Position numbers and translations under genes: made by a program. This document shows positions 1-12,000 of a DNA stretch of 49,711 nucleotides, one piece after another. The number at the start of each line of letters is the position of its first letter. Position 1 is the first letter of the stretch. The DNA comes from an uncultured Selenomonadales bacterium (GTDB lineage: Bacteria; Bacillota; Negativicutes; Selenomonadales; Selenomonadaceae): assembly GCA_937910665.1 (NCBI GenBank), contig CALEPR010000109.1:1-49711 (forward strand), given 5' to 3'. The notes beneath the pieces were generated by a model. That model saw nothing but the letters and a program-made list of their open reading frames with translations. It did no database searches and was not told the origin of the DNA.

Positions 1-41
1 GCGTCAGCACGCCAGTCTCAAAATCACTTACACAAAAAAAT

Positions 42-3000
42 TTACACTCCCGAATATTTTACTTTTCCATTATTGTCAAGCTGTGATTCAATCTTTGCTT
101 TTGTTTTTGCGTCTGCTACAAGTTTACCGTTTACAATCTTTCCGCCAAGATTTTCTATCAAAATCTTTTTTGTTGGGTCGTCGGCAAGTGCGGCAGAAAC
201 TTTTTCGTCAATAGAAAAACCACTCCGATTTTCAGAGTGGCTTGCATTTATTCTGTCTTGCCGTGTTTTTTCAGCGTCATACATCTCACGCCATAATTTT
301 TTAGCGTCGTCTTTTTCACCGTCAACATTTAAGATTGTTTCTCTTGTGCTTCCCACTTTTTCAACAGTGCCTGTGCTTTCTCCTTTGGTATTCCGTTGAA
401 GTTTGTCATTAAATGAAGTCGCTCCTCGTCTGTCGCTGGAATTACTCCTATTATTTTCATTGACGCTGTTTGCATTTCTTCCAAACTCATTTTCAAAATA
501 CCTCCTTACAAATTCAATCTGCGCTGCATACATTTCGCGGTTAATGCGGTATGCGTCAGTTTTCGGCGTTGCGTTTAAAGTATCAATCAATCTGTTTATT
601 GTTGGCAATTCATCACGAACAATATTTTTACCTTCGCGTCTCGCCACTGCAACATCAACACTTAAACTGTCTTTCAAATCCTGCTGTCGCTTACCGACAT
701 ACCTTGTAAATAACTTCCCATCGATTGTATTATCAGTATTTTTGCTTGCGTTGTCAACAGAATTTTTAGTCGTTGTGCCTGAATAGGAAAATCTTATGTC
801 GTCATCAAATGGATTGAACTCACCAATATTGTCTGTTGCTGACTTGACCTGATTGGAATTAAAAATAATGTATTCCGTTGCAGGGTCGTACATATCCATT
901 CTTCCGCCCGAATCTACAACTTCTTCAATTATCACTCCGTCATAATCGTCGCCATATTCTCCCTGCATTACTTCTCTCACAACGCTGTTTGTGCTTTTCC
1001 CTATCCACGGGTCTGCATTGATTGAATAATTTTCTAATTCAAGTTCTTGTGCGTATTCTTCAGCGTCGTCTTCACTGTCAAAAAGTTCTCTGCCTTTTGA
1101 ATTGTAAACAGGTATATCGTCTTCGTCCAAAATTTGGAACTTGCCATAAGCGTCGCCTTGCCAATCGCTACCTTCAAAATTATCTACAAAAGGATTTCTA
1201 ATATTCAAGAAACAAGCGTAATTGCCGCCGTCATTTTCTTCAAATGCTTCTTCTCCATATTTAGCGACAAAATCTGCTGTTCCTGAATAACTTTGTGCAA
1301 GTTCACGCGAGTTTGAAAAGAAACTACTCCCTTCAGGTGCGTCAGATTGTTTCTTCCCTTCCGTGTCGTTGAAAATAGAAAATCCAGCTTTCCGCGCTCC
1401 GTGATAAACAACAAGCGGCTCGCCGTTTTCATCTACGACTTGTGAAGAATTTGCTCGGTCGTTCTCCCAATCTCCAAACCAACGCTTAAATGCTTTTGTT
1501 CTAACCGTAAGCCATTGTTTTTCTGTCAAGTTTGTATTTTCGCCGTTAGGAGCTTTCAGCCATTTGTCTGTGCCTTGATATTTTTTGCGTAATTTTTCAA
1601 GTTCTGCTGTATTTTCTCCAATTTCAGATTCAAATTTCAACTCCATATTCGGCAGATTTTCACCATTGGCAAATTTTAAATCTTTACCGCCTTTGTATGT
1701 CGTGAAAATTTTGTTGCCGTGAATGTCTTCCAAACTACCTGCAAGAGCATTAAATTTCTGAATAAAAGCGTCGCGCTGTTCGCGTGTCATTCCGCCTTCA
1801 GGACTTCTGAACACTGACACAAATTTATCTGCAAGATTTTTCAAGTAAGCAATAAATTTTTTCAGCAAGTTCGGATTATCTTTCGACATTTCCTGCAAAA
1901 TTTTTACTCGGCGTTGCACATCTTCAAAATTATCACACAAAATTTCTTCAATAACTTCATCGTCGGTTAAATCTTCGCGCTGATTTTCTTTCCTGTAAGC
2001 GTCAAGTTGTTCAGCAGAAAATTTTTCTCTGAAGTGTTCAAACATTTCATCGTGAAGTTCAGGATTTAACGCTGACAAAATATGAAATTGTTCGTGATAA
2101 AAAGTTTTGGAAATATTTTTGTTGTTCTTCGCGTTGAGATAAATTGTGCCGCCTTCGACTGCGCCTTTTAAATCTTTGTGCGCGTCAATCCAAACAACTT
2201 TCAAACCCAACTCCGCGCCGAAGTCTTGCCATTTCTTTTGTCGGCTGTTTAATTCACTGTCTGACAACTGCCTTGCATTTTCAAACATTTCTGTAAGTTC
2301 GCCACGCCCTGCAAATTTTGTATCATCAGAAGTTTTAAAAGGATTTTCAGGAAATACAATCTCAATTTCGCTTTCGCCGTCAAAAAGAAAATCCAACAGA
2401 CGTTGAGTGAGTGGAGCTTTGTATTTGCTATTGCTTTTAATTGGATACTGCAAACTTCTTTTTCCTTTGTACTGCCTAACGAAGATGTCAGATTTTGAAT
2501 TAATTATTTTAGTCCCAGAAGGTGCATTGTAAATAAGTCTTTTGGCATCGTCAAAATTGCCGTCATAATCCTTTTCAAGGTTTTCATCGTTGCCATAGTT
2601 TTTGTGAAATTTTTGAAATTGTTTTCTTTGCTTTGGAGCATTTTTTTCTTCAAATTCTTTTATTGCTTTTTGTGGGTCTTGCAAAAATTTAAAGTAACGA
2701 TATTCTTGAAGTGTAACAAATTCAAAGGGCAATTCTTCTGTTGTTGGAAAACGCCCATTCTCTTCATAAAAATCGAGCCTGCTGATTGTACCATGCATAA
2801 TGCGCTGGTCTTTGTTAAGTACTCCGTAAATGTCTTTTGTTCCTTTTTTTGGTATTACAATTTCAGCTAACCATTCAGGATTTTTTAAGGCAATATGTTC
2901 AATGTGTTCGCGTCGTGTTTCTGTTTTTCCGTTGTAATTTACTTCGCGATTTAAAATTTCTTTAGCTAATGCTTTACCTTTTTCAGATTTTATAGTTCCG

Positions 3001-6000
3001 AGAAAACCTTCAAACAAAGTTATCTTACTACCGTTTTTATCAGCTAATTGTTTTTCCTTGCCGTTTTCCTCAGACTGTGGTATATTTTCAGTCGAAGATA
3101 CGCTGACGGGCGAATTTCCGACATTGTTCGGTGTCGCAGAATTTACCAGCGTATCTTCTTTTTCTACGCTGTGATTGTAGAATTGAATACGCCTTGTATT
3201 GTGTTTCACCAAAGTAATATGGACAGGGACATTTTCACCGTTAATCTCTGCTGAAGTGTGCAGGTAATAGAAAATATCATCTTTGTGACGTTCTTTTACA
3301 GGTTCAGCTTTTTCTATATCCGTCGCATTTTCAATCAAGTTTGGAAGATATTTTACAATTAAAAGTTTTTGTTCTTGTGCGCTTGTACTTTCAACTTTCT
3401 TTCTTCCTGCCGTTGTAAATTCAACAAGTCCGTTTTCGTCAATGTCAATCTTGCCGAGAGTTTTGTTTTCAACACTTGTGCCTTGCAAATGGTCTTTGTA
3501 ATATTGAATCGCTTTTTGCCTGAGTTCCTTAATGTCGCTATAATCGCCAAATTCTTTGCCTGTCACTTTGACTGTGGAATTTTTATCAACAGTTTCAGAA
3601 ATTAAACTTTGGTAAATAAGAGGAAACATTTTTTCTTTAAGCGAATTGTAGGCGTCTTCGCGACTCGTTATGAAATTTTCAAATTCTTCGTCTGATTCAT
3701 AGAAATTATCGAAAAGAAAATCATCAATCCAAGCATCATAAAAAAAGTGGAACGTAGGGGCCTCATTTTCTTTTGCAACATTTACGAAATTTTCTTTGGC
3801 TTTGAAGTAACGCATAATTTTTTCAAGAGATTTGTCGGAATTTGTAAAATTTGTTCCAAATTCTGAATTTATTTCTTCTGCGATTTTTTTTACAGAATTA
3901 TCAGCAACATTTTTGTTTTCAGCAGGTTCATTGTCAACTTCGGCAACAATTTTTTTAGCTTTGTCGGTATAAAATTTTTCTTCGCCGTTGCGATTTATGG
4001 AAAAATTTTCTCCGTCATCGTCATACACAGCTATGAAACTTTCTTTGTCATTTTCTGCAATGAAGTTTGCATAATTTTTAAAAATATATCTTGCTGTAGT
4101 GATTGCTTCTTGCAAATTGTCAAATTTTAAATGCGTGTACCAAATACCGCCGTCGATTGATTCATTTCCGAAAGACAGAGAAGGTTTTTCACCAAGTCTT
4201 TGTAATGTGATATTAAATCCTGTAGCATTTTTAAGTTCATCAATCAATACTTCCTGTTTTTCTTTCAGTTGGTCTCTAAACATATTTATTGCGTCGTAAC
4301 TGCTGATTCTTTTATTGCCGAGATAATAAATGTCGTTGCCGTTTTTATCCTGTTTTCTACTAAGTCCACGATAGCCCGACAGTTCGGCAAAAGTTTTTTT
4401 GTTTTTATCTGCAACAGTTTCTGCTTTTGGAGTTTCGACTTCCGAAGTTTCTGCAGGTTCATTGTCTGAAATATTTTCTGCAGATGAATTTTGCTGACTT
4501 GATTCAGAAGTTTCACTGCCTTTAAGTTGACTTTGAATTTCAGCTAAACGCTCCTCTGCCGCATTTAATTCTTCCTGCTTGTCAAAAGGTTCCTGAAGTT
4601 TTTCGTCAAGCCCTGCAAGTTCGGTCTTTAAGTAATCAAGGTGGACTTTTGTCATTTCAAGTCTCTCAACAATGCTTGTGCTGCTCTTGCCGCTTATAAA
4701 GTTCCTGATAGAATCCAAAGAATTTCTAACCCTATAACTGCCGTTCTTCTCAAGGTGAATAAAAGTTTCTATGTCAAATGAATCTATATTTTCAATTCGC
4801 GCCTTGATATTAAAGCCGCCAATCTCACCAATTTTTGTCAGTGAAAGATTTTTGAAGTCGTGCATAAATTTATCAAAAGCCTTGCTTGCCTCACCAAATT
4901 TTGTATAAACTTTGTCGCCGAGTTTCATTTTGAAATTGTCGCCTGTAAGGTTCGGCAGATTTTTTATATCGGCTTGCAAGTTTTTAATGCTCCGTTCAAG
5001 TGCAGGAATTTCATTTTGGCGAAGTCTTGCCGCTCTCAACTGACCTTCATTCTGATTCTTTAAAAATCTTTTTTGCGAAGATTTCAACCTTAAAACTTTT
5101 CCTTCGACTTCGTGAAGTTCTTTTGCCAAAGGATTATCCTCACCAGCCGCCGCTATGTCTGAATAACTTGCGCCTATATCGCTGACATCTTCAACTTCGG
5201 TAACTGTCGGGTCTCCGCGCATTAAAGAATCTATCATATTTTGTTTTCTGGTAACTAATGCCCAGTTTATAGAATCATAACTGCCTTTTGTGACATAAGT
5301 AAAAATCTCAACTTCTTTATTCAAATTACCGGCACGCAAAATTCTTCCTTCGCGCTGTTCAATGTCACGCGGTCTCCACGGGCAGTCAACGTGATGAAGT
5401 GCCACTAAATGTTTTTGGAAATTTGTACCTGCGCCCATTTTCGCCGTTGAGCCGATAATAACTCTAATGTCGCCTTCATTTACCTTGTCGAAAAGTGCTT
5501 GCCTTTGACTTGCATTTTTCGCTTCGTGAACAAAAGCAATTTGACTTGCAGGGATACCGCGCTTTACCAATCCTCTTTTAATTCTGTCGTAAACTGTCGC
5601 TTCGTCCTTTGAAGTTTCTTCGCCTAAAGCTGATTCTTCGTCGGACATTTCTTCGCCGTTGGCTTTTATTTTTTTCGCTTTTGGTGTCGATAAATCCAAA
5701 AATACAAGCTGAGTACCTTTTGCGTCTGTCGTCTCCTCGAACTTTGCAAAAATATTGTCACAAACTGCATTGATTTTTCCTCCGGCTTCTTCCTCCGAAT
5801 ATGAAGGGTCAATCAATCGCATATCCAGCGACGCTTTTCTAAAATCGCCCGCTATCTTCAAAAAATTATCGTCGCCGCGTTCCTCTTTTGTCCGCGCTTT
5901 ATGTAATGTTTCGTTGCGTTCCAATAAAACTTCTCTGTATTCGTTAAAAGCGTCGGTCGGCTCAATGGTGATTATTCTGCGCTCGCCGCCTTTCAATTTC

Positions 6001-9000
6001 GGTACATTTTCCTGCAAGTGTGGCAAGTCTTCAAACATTTTTATATCGGCAATTTTTCTGAAAGAATGGATAAGCGCAGGAAGATTATTTAAATTCAGTC
6101 GCCTTTTTGTAACGTAATTACCTGCGGCATCTGCCTCTGTAGTTTCAACAGTTTTGCCAAAATGATTTGCCCATTCGTCAAAACTTTTCCAACCATTTTC
6201 AGCTAACATTTCAGGGTCAAGGTAACGCTGAATTGTGTAAATTTCGTTAAGCGTGTTGCTCACGGGAGTTCCGCTTGCAAAGACAAGTCCGCCGCCGTTG
6301 CGTTGCGCCGACAACCACCGCGCCTTTGTGTATAAATCTTGCGCCCTTTGTGCATTTGCCGTACTCACACCGACAACTCTGTTGTCAGGGTTCGGGTCTG
6401 AAGGATTGTAATTTGAAGTTTCAAAACCAAGATTTTTAAACATATCCGATTCATCAACAAAAATTTGGTCAATTCCCAGTTCCTCAAACGGCATAATAAT
6501 TTCATTGGTGTCGAGATTATATTTTTTTTCGATTCTTTCTTCTGCCGCCTTGATTGCTTTTACTGAATCTTTAATGTCGTCTTTGCTTTCGGCAGTCATT
6601 TGAATTATTTCAGCTCTGTCTATTTTTTCACCGTCACGCGAATATTGCCGCAAACCTTCTTTTGACATTGGCAAGCGTTCAAATAAATTGTGCGAAATAA
6701 TAATTCCGTCCCAATCTTCAGTAACAATTCTTGAAAGTGTTTTTCTGCGATTGTTAAGGCGTGTCATTCTTTCTAATTTAGTTTCTTTGCTGTCCTCGCT
6801 TTTAAATGCGCCCAACTGATTTGAAGTCAAAACTAAAAGATTAGCGTTTGGATAAGCAATTCTAAATTCCCTCGCAAACTGTTCAACAATATTGTTCGGA
6901 ACTGTGAAAAGCGGCTTGTTAATCATTCCGATTCTTTTCATTTCCATTGCGCTGATAACCATTTCCCAAGTTTTACCTGCTCCGACACAATGTGCCAACA
7001 AAGTATTTTTCCCCTGCAAAACTCGCCAAATTGCGTCTTTTTGGTGCGGATAAAGTTTGTTTTTAACTTCCTCGTTCAAGCCCGGCAGTTCCAAATGCGA
7101 ACCGTCATATCTTCGCTCGACTTCGCTGTTATATTTTTCATTGTAAGTTTTTACCAAATCAGCTTTGCGCTTTTCGTCAGCAAAAATCCACTTGTCAAAC
7201 TCCTCAGTGATTTTGTCAATTTTATCTTTCGCCTCTGCCATTTGTTCTTTAAGCTGAATTTTATTTGAAGTAATGTTTGGATAACGATGATTTAATGCGC
7301 CTTCAAACAGAGTTATAAAATCTTGTCGAGTTTTCGCAATTCGCCACTGAATATTTTTGTCGTGAGGAATCCAACCGCTGACTTTCCATTTTCCTATAAA
7401 TTTATCGCGTGTAATGTGAACATTTTCTGATTCGCCGACTAAATCTTTTATAAAGTCGTAATAATATTTTTCGTCAATCCAATTTGCGCCCATATGCGGA
7501 AAAATTTCTTTGTCGGTTAAATCGACAGGCAAAACTTTTTCCAATGCTTCAACATTTCTTTTGAACTCAGGATTATGCTTTGCGCTTTCTCTTGCGTAAA
7601 ATAATTTTTCGCGCACATTTCCCGACAAATATTCTTCAGCAAGTTCAAGCAAATTTGTTTCAGGATTTTTATAAACCAAGTCGCCGAGTTCTTTTGTAAG
7701 TTCTTCAAGATTTTTTCCTGTCAACTTCGACATATAATCTGTATCAATTTTGCCGTGCCTTGAAAGTGACAATCTTAATGCGTCAAGTGCGTTGTCTGCA
7801 GAATTTACTTCACGCAAAGGACTTGCCGTGCGCCTATAAAAAATATCGGCTTTGCTTGCCGATACCGTTCTGTTTTTCTTGTCTTCCTTGTACTTTTCAA
7901 TCGCCGCAACTTTTCCATAGTTCGGGTCGTCTTCTAAAAATTTTCTGTTCTTTGGAGCATTTAAGTAGCCGTGATTTTTTACAAAGTTATCATAATTTTT
8001 ATTAAGTCGTTCGCGAAGTTCTGAAAGTTTAGCGTCTGTAGTTTCGGGCGACAACTGCGCTTTCAAAACATTGTCCAAAGTTTTTTGCAAAGTTATAAAG
8101 TCTTTGATGACAGGAATAGCAGGATTATCAATTTCAACTTGCTTTTTGTTGCGATTAACAGTAATTCTTTTTGGAACTTCAACAAGTTTGCCGTCGATAT
8201 TTTGAACAACTTTGTTGTCCTTAATGCTGAAAGTTCCTTCGCGTTGAGTTGCGTCTGCCATTGCCGCAAATGTATTTTTCAAAGTGTCCTGCGTTTTGTG
8301 CTGAACAGGCGTATAAATATTTTCAGGCAAATTTTCAATCAGCTTTTCAAGTTCTTTTGCAACATCTAAATTTTTTCCGTCCAGTGCAAGTTGATATTCG
8401 CCATATCTCTGTGTCGTTGCCGCAATAGGTTTGCCAATCATATTTTCAGGGTGCGTTTCGAAATATTCATTCACGCCGATTTTAACAGAAAAACTGCCGC
8501 CGTCAAAATGTCTTTCAGCGTAAATCTCTTCAAGTTCATTCCATTTTTGCGCGTAAGGCGAAGGCTTTTTCTGGTCAAGTCTTTTCTGCAAAATTAAAAT
8601 ATCTGTCGTGACTTCTGTTCCTGCGTTGTCTTTAAAAGCAGTGTTCGGCAATTTAAACGCCGCTATTAAATCTGCCTTGCCATTCAATTCAGCGCGAAGT
8701 TTTTTAGCTTCTGCACTTTTTGAGCGCATTGTTCCTTGTGAAGTTATGAACGCAACTAAACCGCCCGGTCTGACTTTATCTATCGTCTTTGCAAAATAAA
8801 AATTGTGGAGCATATAAGCCTGTTTGCTGTAATTTTTATCTGCGTAAATTCTTAATTCCTCGAAAGGTACATTTGTAATTGCCAAGTCATAATAATTGTT
8901 CGGCATTAACCTATTCTGATAAGGAGTTATATCAATCGCGGCTTTTTGATAAAGTTGCTGTGCAAGTCTGCCTGTCAAATTATCATACTCAACGCCTGTA

Positions 9001-12000
9001 AGTTCACTGTTCGCCATTATCTCACTCGGCATTGTTCCGAAAAATATTCCGCTACCAGTCGCGGGGTCTAAAATTCTTCCGCCTTTGAATCCTAATTTTT
9101 CTAAGCCTTGCCACATAACTTTTGCAATTTTCGGCGAAGTGTAAAAAGCGTTAGTGCTAACTTTACTGGCTTTGTCATATTCTTCATCTGTCAAAATTTC
9201 TTTCAGCTGTTCGGATTGTTTTTTCCAATCATCTTTGTTTGTAAATGCGCTTGCCAAAGTTCCCCAGCCGTTGAACTTCGACAAAATTTCTTGTTCGCTC
9301 GGCGTTGCTTTTCTGCCTTCGCTTTCAAGCTGTTTCAAAAGTTTTATCGCGTCAATGTTCTGCTTAAATTTAGTTTTCAAATTACCTTCGCCAATGTCGC
9401 TGTCATCGGTGATTTTAAAATTGTGTCCGCTAAATTCTACATTTTCAGCATTTGCAGAAACTCCGCTACGTCCGCGCTCTGTTCCGTCGTCGGATTGTAC
9501 AGTTGCCGCACTTCTTCCTGTGCCATTTCCTGCGCTAACTCGTGCGCTTGAAGTTCCTGCACTCTGTACTTCATCGGGTCGTGCGTTTTCGGCATTTGTG
9601 ACAGAATTTGTTTCTCCAGTTCCTGTTTCAGCTTGTCGTTCTTGTCTAGAAACTCTTTCAGAAATTTTATCGCGCCTTTCGCTCCGTGTTCCTTCGTCAG
9701 TTTCTGTGCGTAACTCGGATTCCCGAACTTGATGTCCTCCATCAGTCCTTCCGCTCTCTTCCAATTCTCCGCGCTCATTTAAAATCACTCTCCCCATTAA
9801 AAAATCTGTGCTGTACTTTGGCTGAGTTTTAAAAATCTTCTCAAAAATATTATCGCCCATTTTTTCAGAGTCTTCCATTGAATATCCTTTATCTAAAAAA
9901 AAATTTATCAAGCTAACATTGACTTTGTGCCTTTTCTGAAAATTTTTTTCCCAATCAGGTTCTATCGAAGACATTATTGTTTTATCAACTGCGATTGCCA
10001 ATTCTTCATCGCCGTCAAGATAATCATAAAGTGCTTTGCGTGCAGGACTATTTTTTATTTTGTCAGGATATTTTTTTGTTTCATTTTCAGAAACAATTTG
10101 CTCGTCAACTTCTTTCTTGCCGTTACCCTGCTGTAAAAAGTTTTCAAAGTTTTGATAGGCTTGCTCGGCTGAAATTGGATTACCCTCACGGCGATATTCT
10201 TTCAACAATTTATCTCTTTCAGCATTTCTGTTTTTATATTGAGTTTCATATTCTTTTGTGAGCGGCGATTTTCCAATAGGGTATTTGTTGTCCAATGCTC
10301 CCAGTGCAGAAATAAGCAATTCTTCTTCACTCGGCTCTTCTACAAGTTCAATTTTATCATTGTCTATTAAGTTTTTCAGCACAGGAAATTTATCAACTCG
10401 ATATTCTTTATAAAGTTTTTCTTTTTTGTCTCTATCCTGCTGTCGTGCTTTAGCACTTTCTTCCGCAGTTGCTAACTTTTCGTCCGTGAAAGAATCTTTT
10501 TGTTGTTCAGAAATTTCCTTGTCGCTATCCTCTTTTTGTGCTATAGTTTCTGCAGAAGGAACATTAACTTTTTCGGTTGCGCTCTGCGTGTCAGTTCCAA
10601 CATTTTTGCTGACATTGCCATTTTGAGCCGTTTCACTGTTGGAAGTGGAAGATAGGGATGCGCTCCTGTCGAAAAGAACTGTTCCTTTTTGTTTATTTTC
10701 TCTATTCAACCCTTTGGACAATGCGCTGACTATGGTATAACTTTTGCCGTCACTTGTTGCGATAAAGTCAACTGGCATAACGTTATAATGCTCGTCGTGC
10801 ATTGTGATTAAAAATCTGTTCGGCTTTGTTTCGGTGCTGATGTCATAAATTCTGTCATAATTTTGTGCTATTGTTTCAAGGTAATTTTCCGCAGAATCAT
10901 AGCCCAACTTTTTCAAAGACTCTTCACGCTTTTTAATATGCAATAATCCAAAACCTTTATATGTGCCGTTGTCCAATAACCTGTTGAAACCGACTTGTAA
11001 GCGAATGGGCATTTTTTTCAAACGACCTTGTGATTGTTCAACAACTTCAGCTGTAATCTGTCCAAAATCTTTTGAGCCGTCGGGTTTTAAAATAAATTCG
11101 TCTCTGTCAGCGTCTTGCAAACTGCGTCCCGATTCTGTTTTATAACCTTCTGCCAATTCAGCTTTTGAAGTGTCCTGTTCGCCTGTGTTGGCTTTTTTAG
11201 TTTGTGACTTAATTTTTTCGACACTTGGAAATTGAAATTCACTGTCGCCACGTTCTATTGCACGTCTTAATTCCTGCAAGGCATCTAATGCTTGCGGTTC
11301 TGTTTCATATTCCGCTACTTTAAAATCGCCAAGATGTAAATCAAAACTTTCAAACATATCAGGGGGATTATTATGATAAAGCCAAATTGCTCTTGATTCA
11401 TTTAATCTATGCCAGTGTGAATTATTCCATTGCGGAGATACTTTTATTTCCGCTCCGTTATCTAATGGTTTAAATGTTTGGTGAATAAAAGTTTCAATAT
11501 CTTCTTGATGTCTTCGATATTTTTCAGGGTCGTTAGATTTGAGTTGTCTAATGTTACGTCCATCGTTGTAAAGTTTATCAATATCTAATTTTTTTGCGTG
11601 TAAAAGTTCGTCAGCGGTTAAAGTTTTTTGTTCGCCTGTACCGGCTTTTTTACTTTGATTTTCCAATTCTTCAAGCAATAATTTCTTATCGACTTCTACT
11701 GTTTGCTTATTATACGCTTTTGAATGTTGTTTTGCACGTCGTATAAACATTTCTGCTGAAGCTGAACGCCTCGAAATTTCAATCGCTCTTTCGACAAATT
11801 CCTCAATTTTCAAGTAATTTTCTTTTCCTACGGCACGACGCACAGCATTCACAATTTTTTCGCGTGTAAAGTTTTGGTCAGTGATATGCAACACAAAAAG
11901 GTCATCTACCAGAGTAGAAACTTTGTACCAGAGAGATTCAGCGTCTGACTTGCCTTGCGTTTCTCTTTGTGGTATATTTTCTGCAGAAACATTATCCTCT

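Noticed and set aside
1..41. Sequence left of the giant gene's stop
   Set aside because: Too short to hold a feature; no hairpin terminator is visible before the edge.
8871..8880. Methylase motif IV reads NVPF instead of NPPY/NPPF
   Set aside because: NVPF is the normal variant in this methylase-helicase family, so it is not a sign of inactivity.
9154..9732. 192-codon plus-strand open frame
   Set aside because: Antisense of the giant gene; no ribosome site or promoter; composition is Leu/Ser/Phe-rich as in other antisense shadows.
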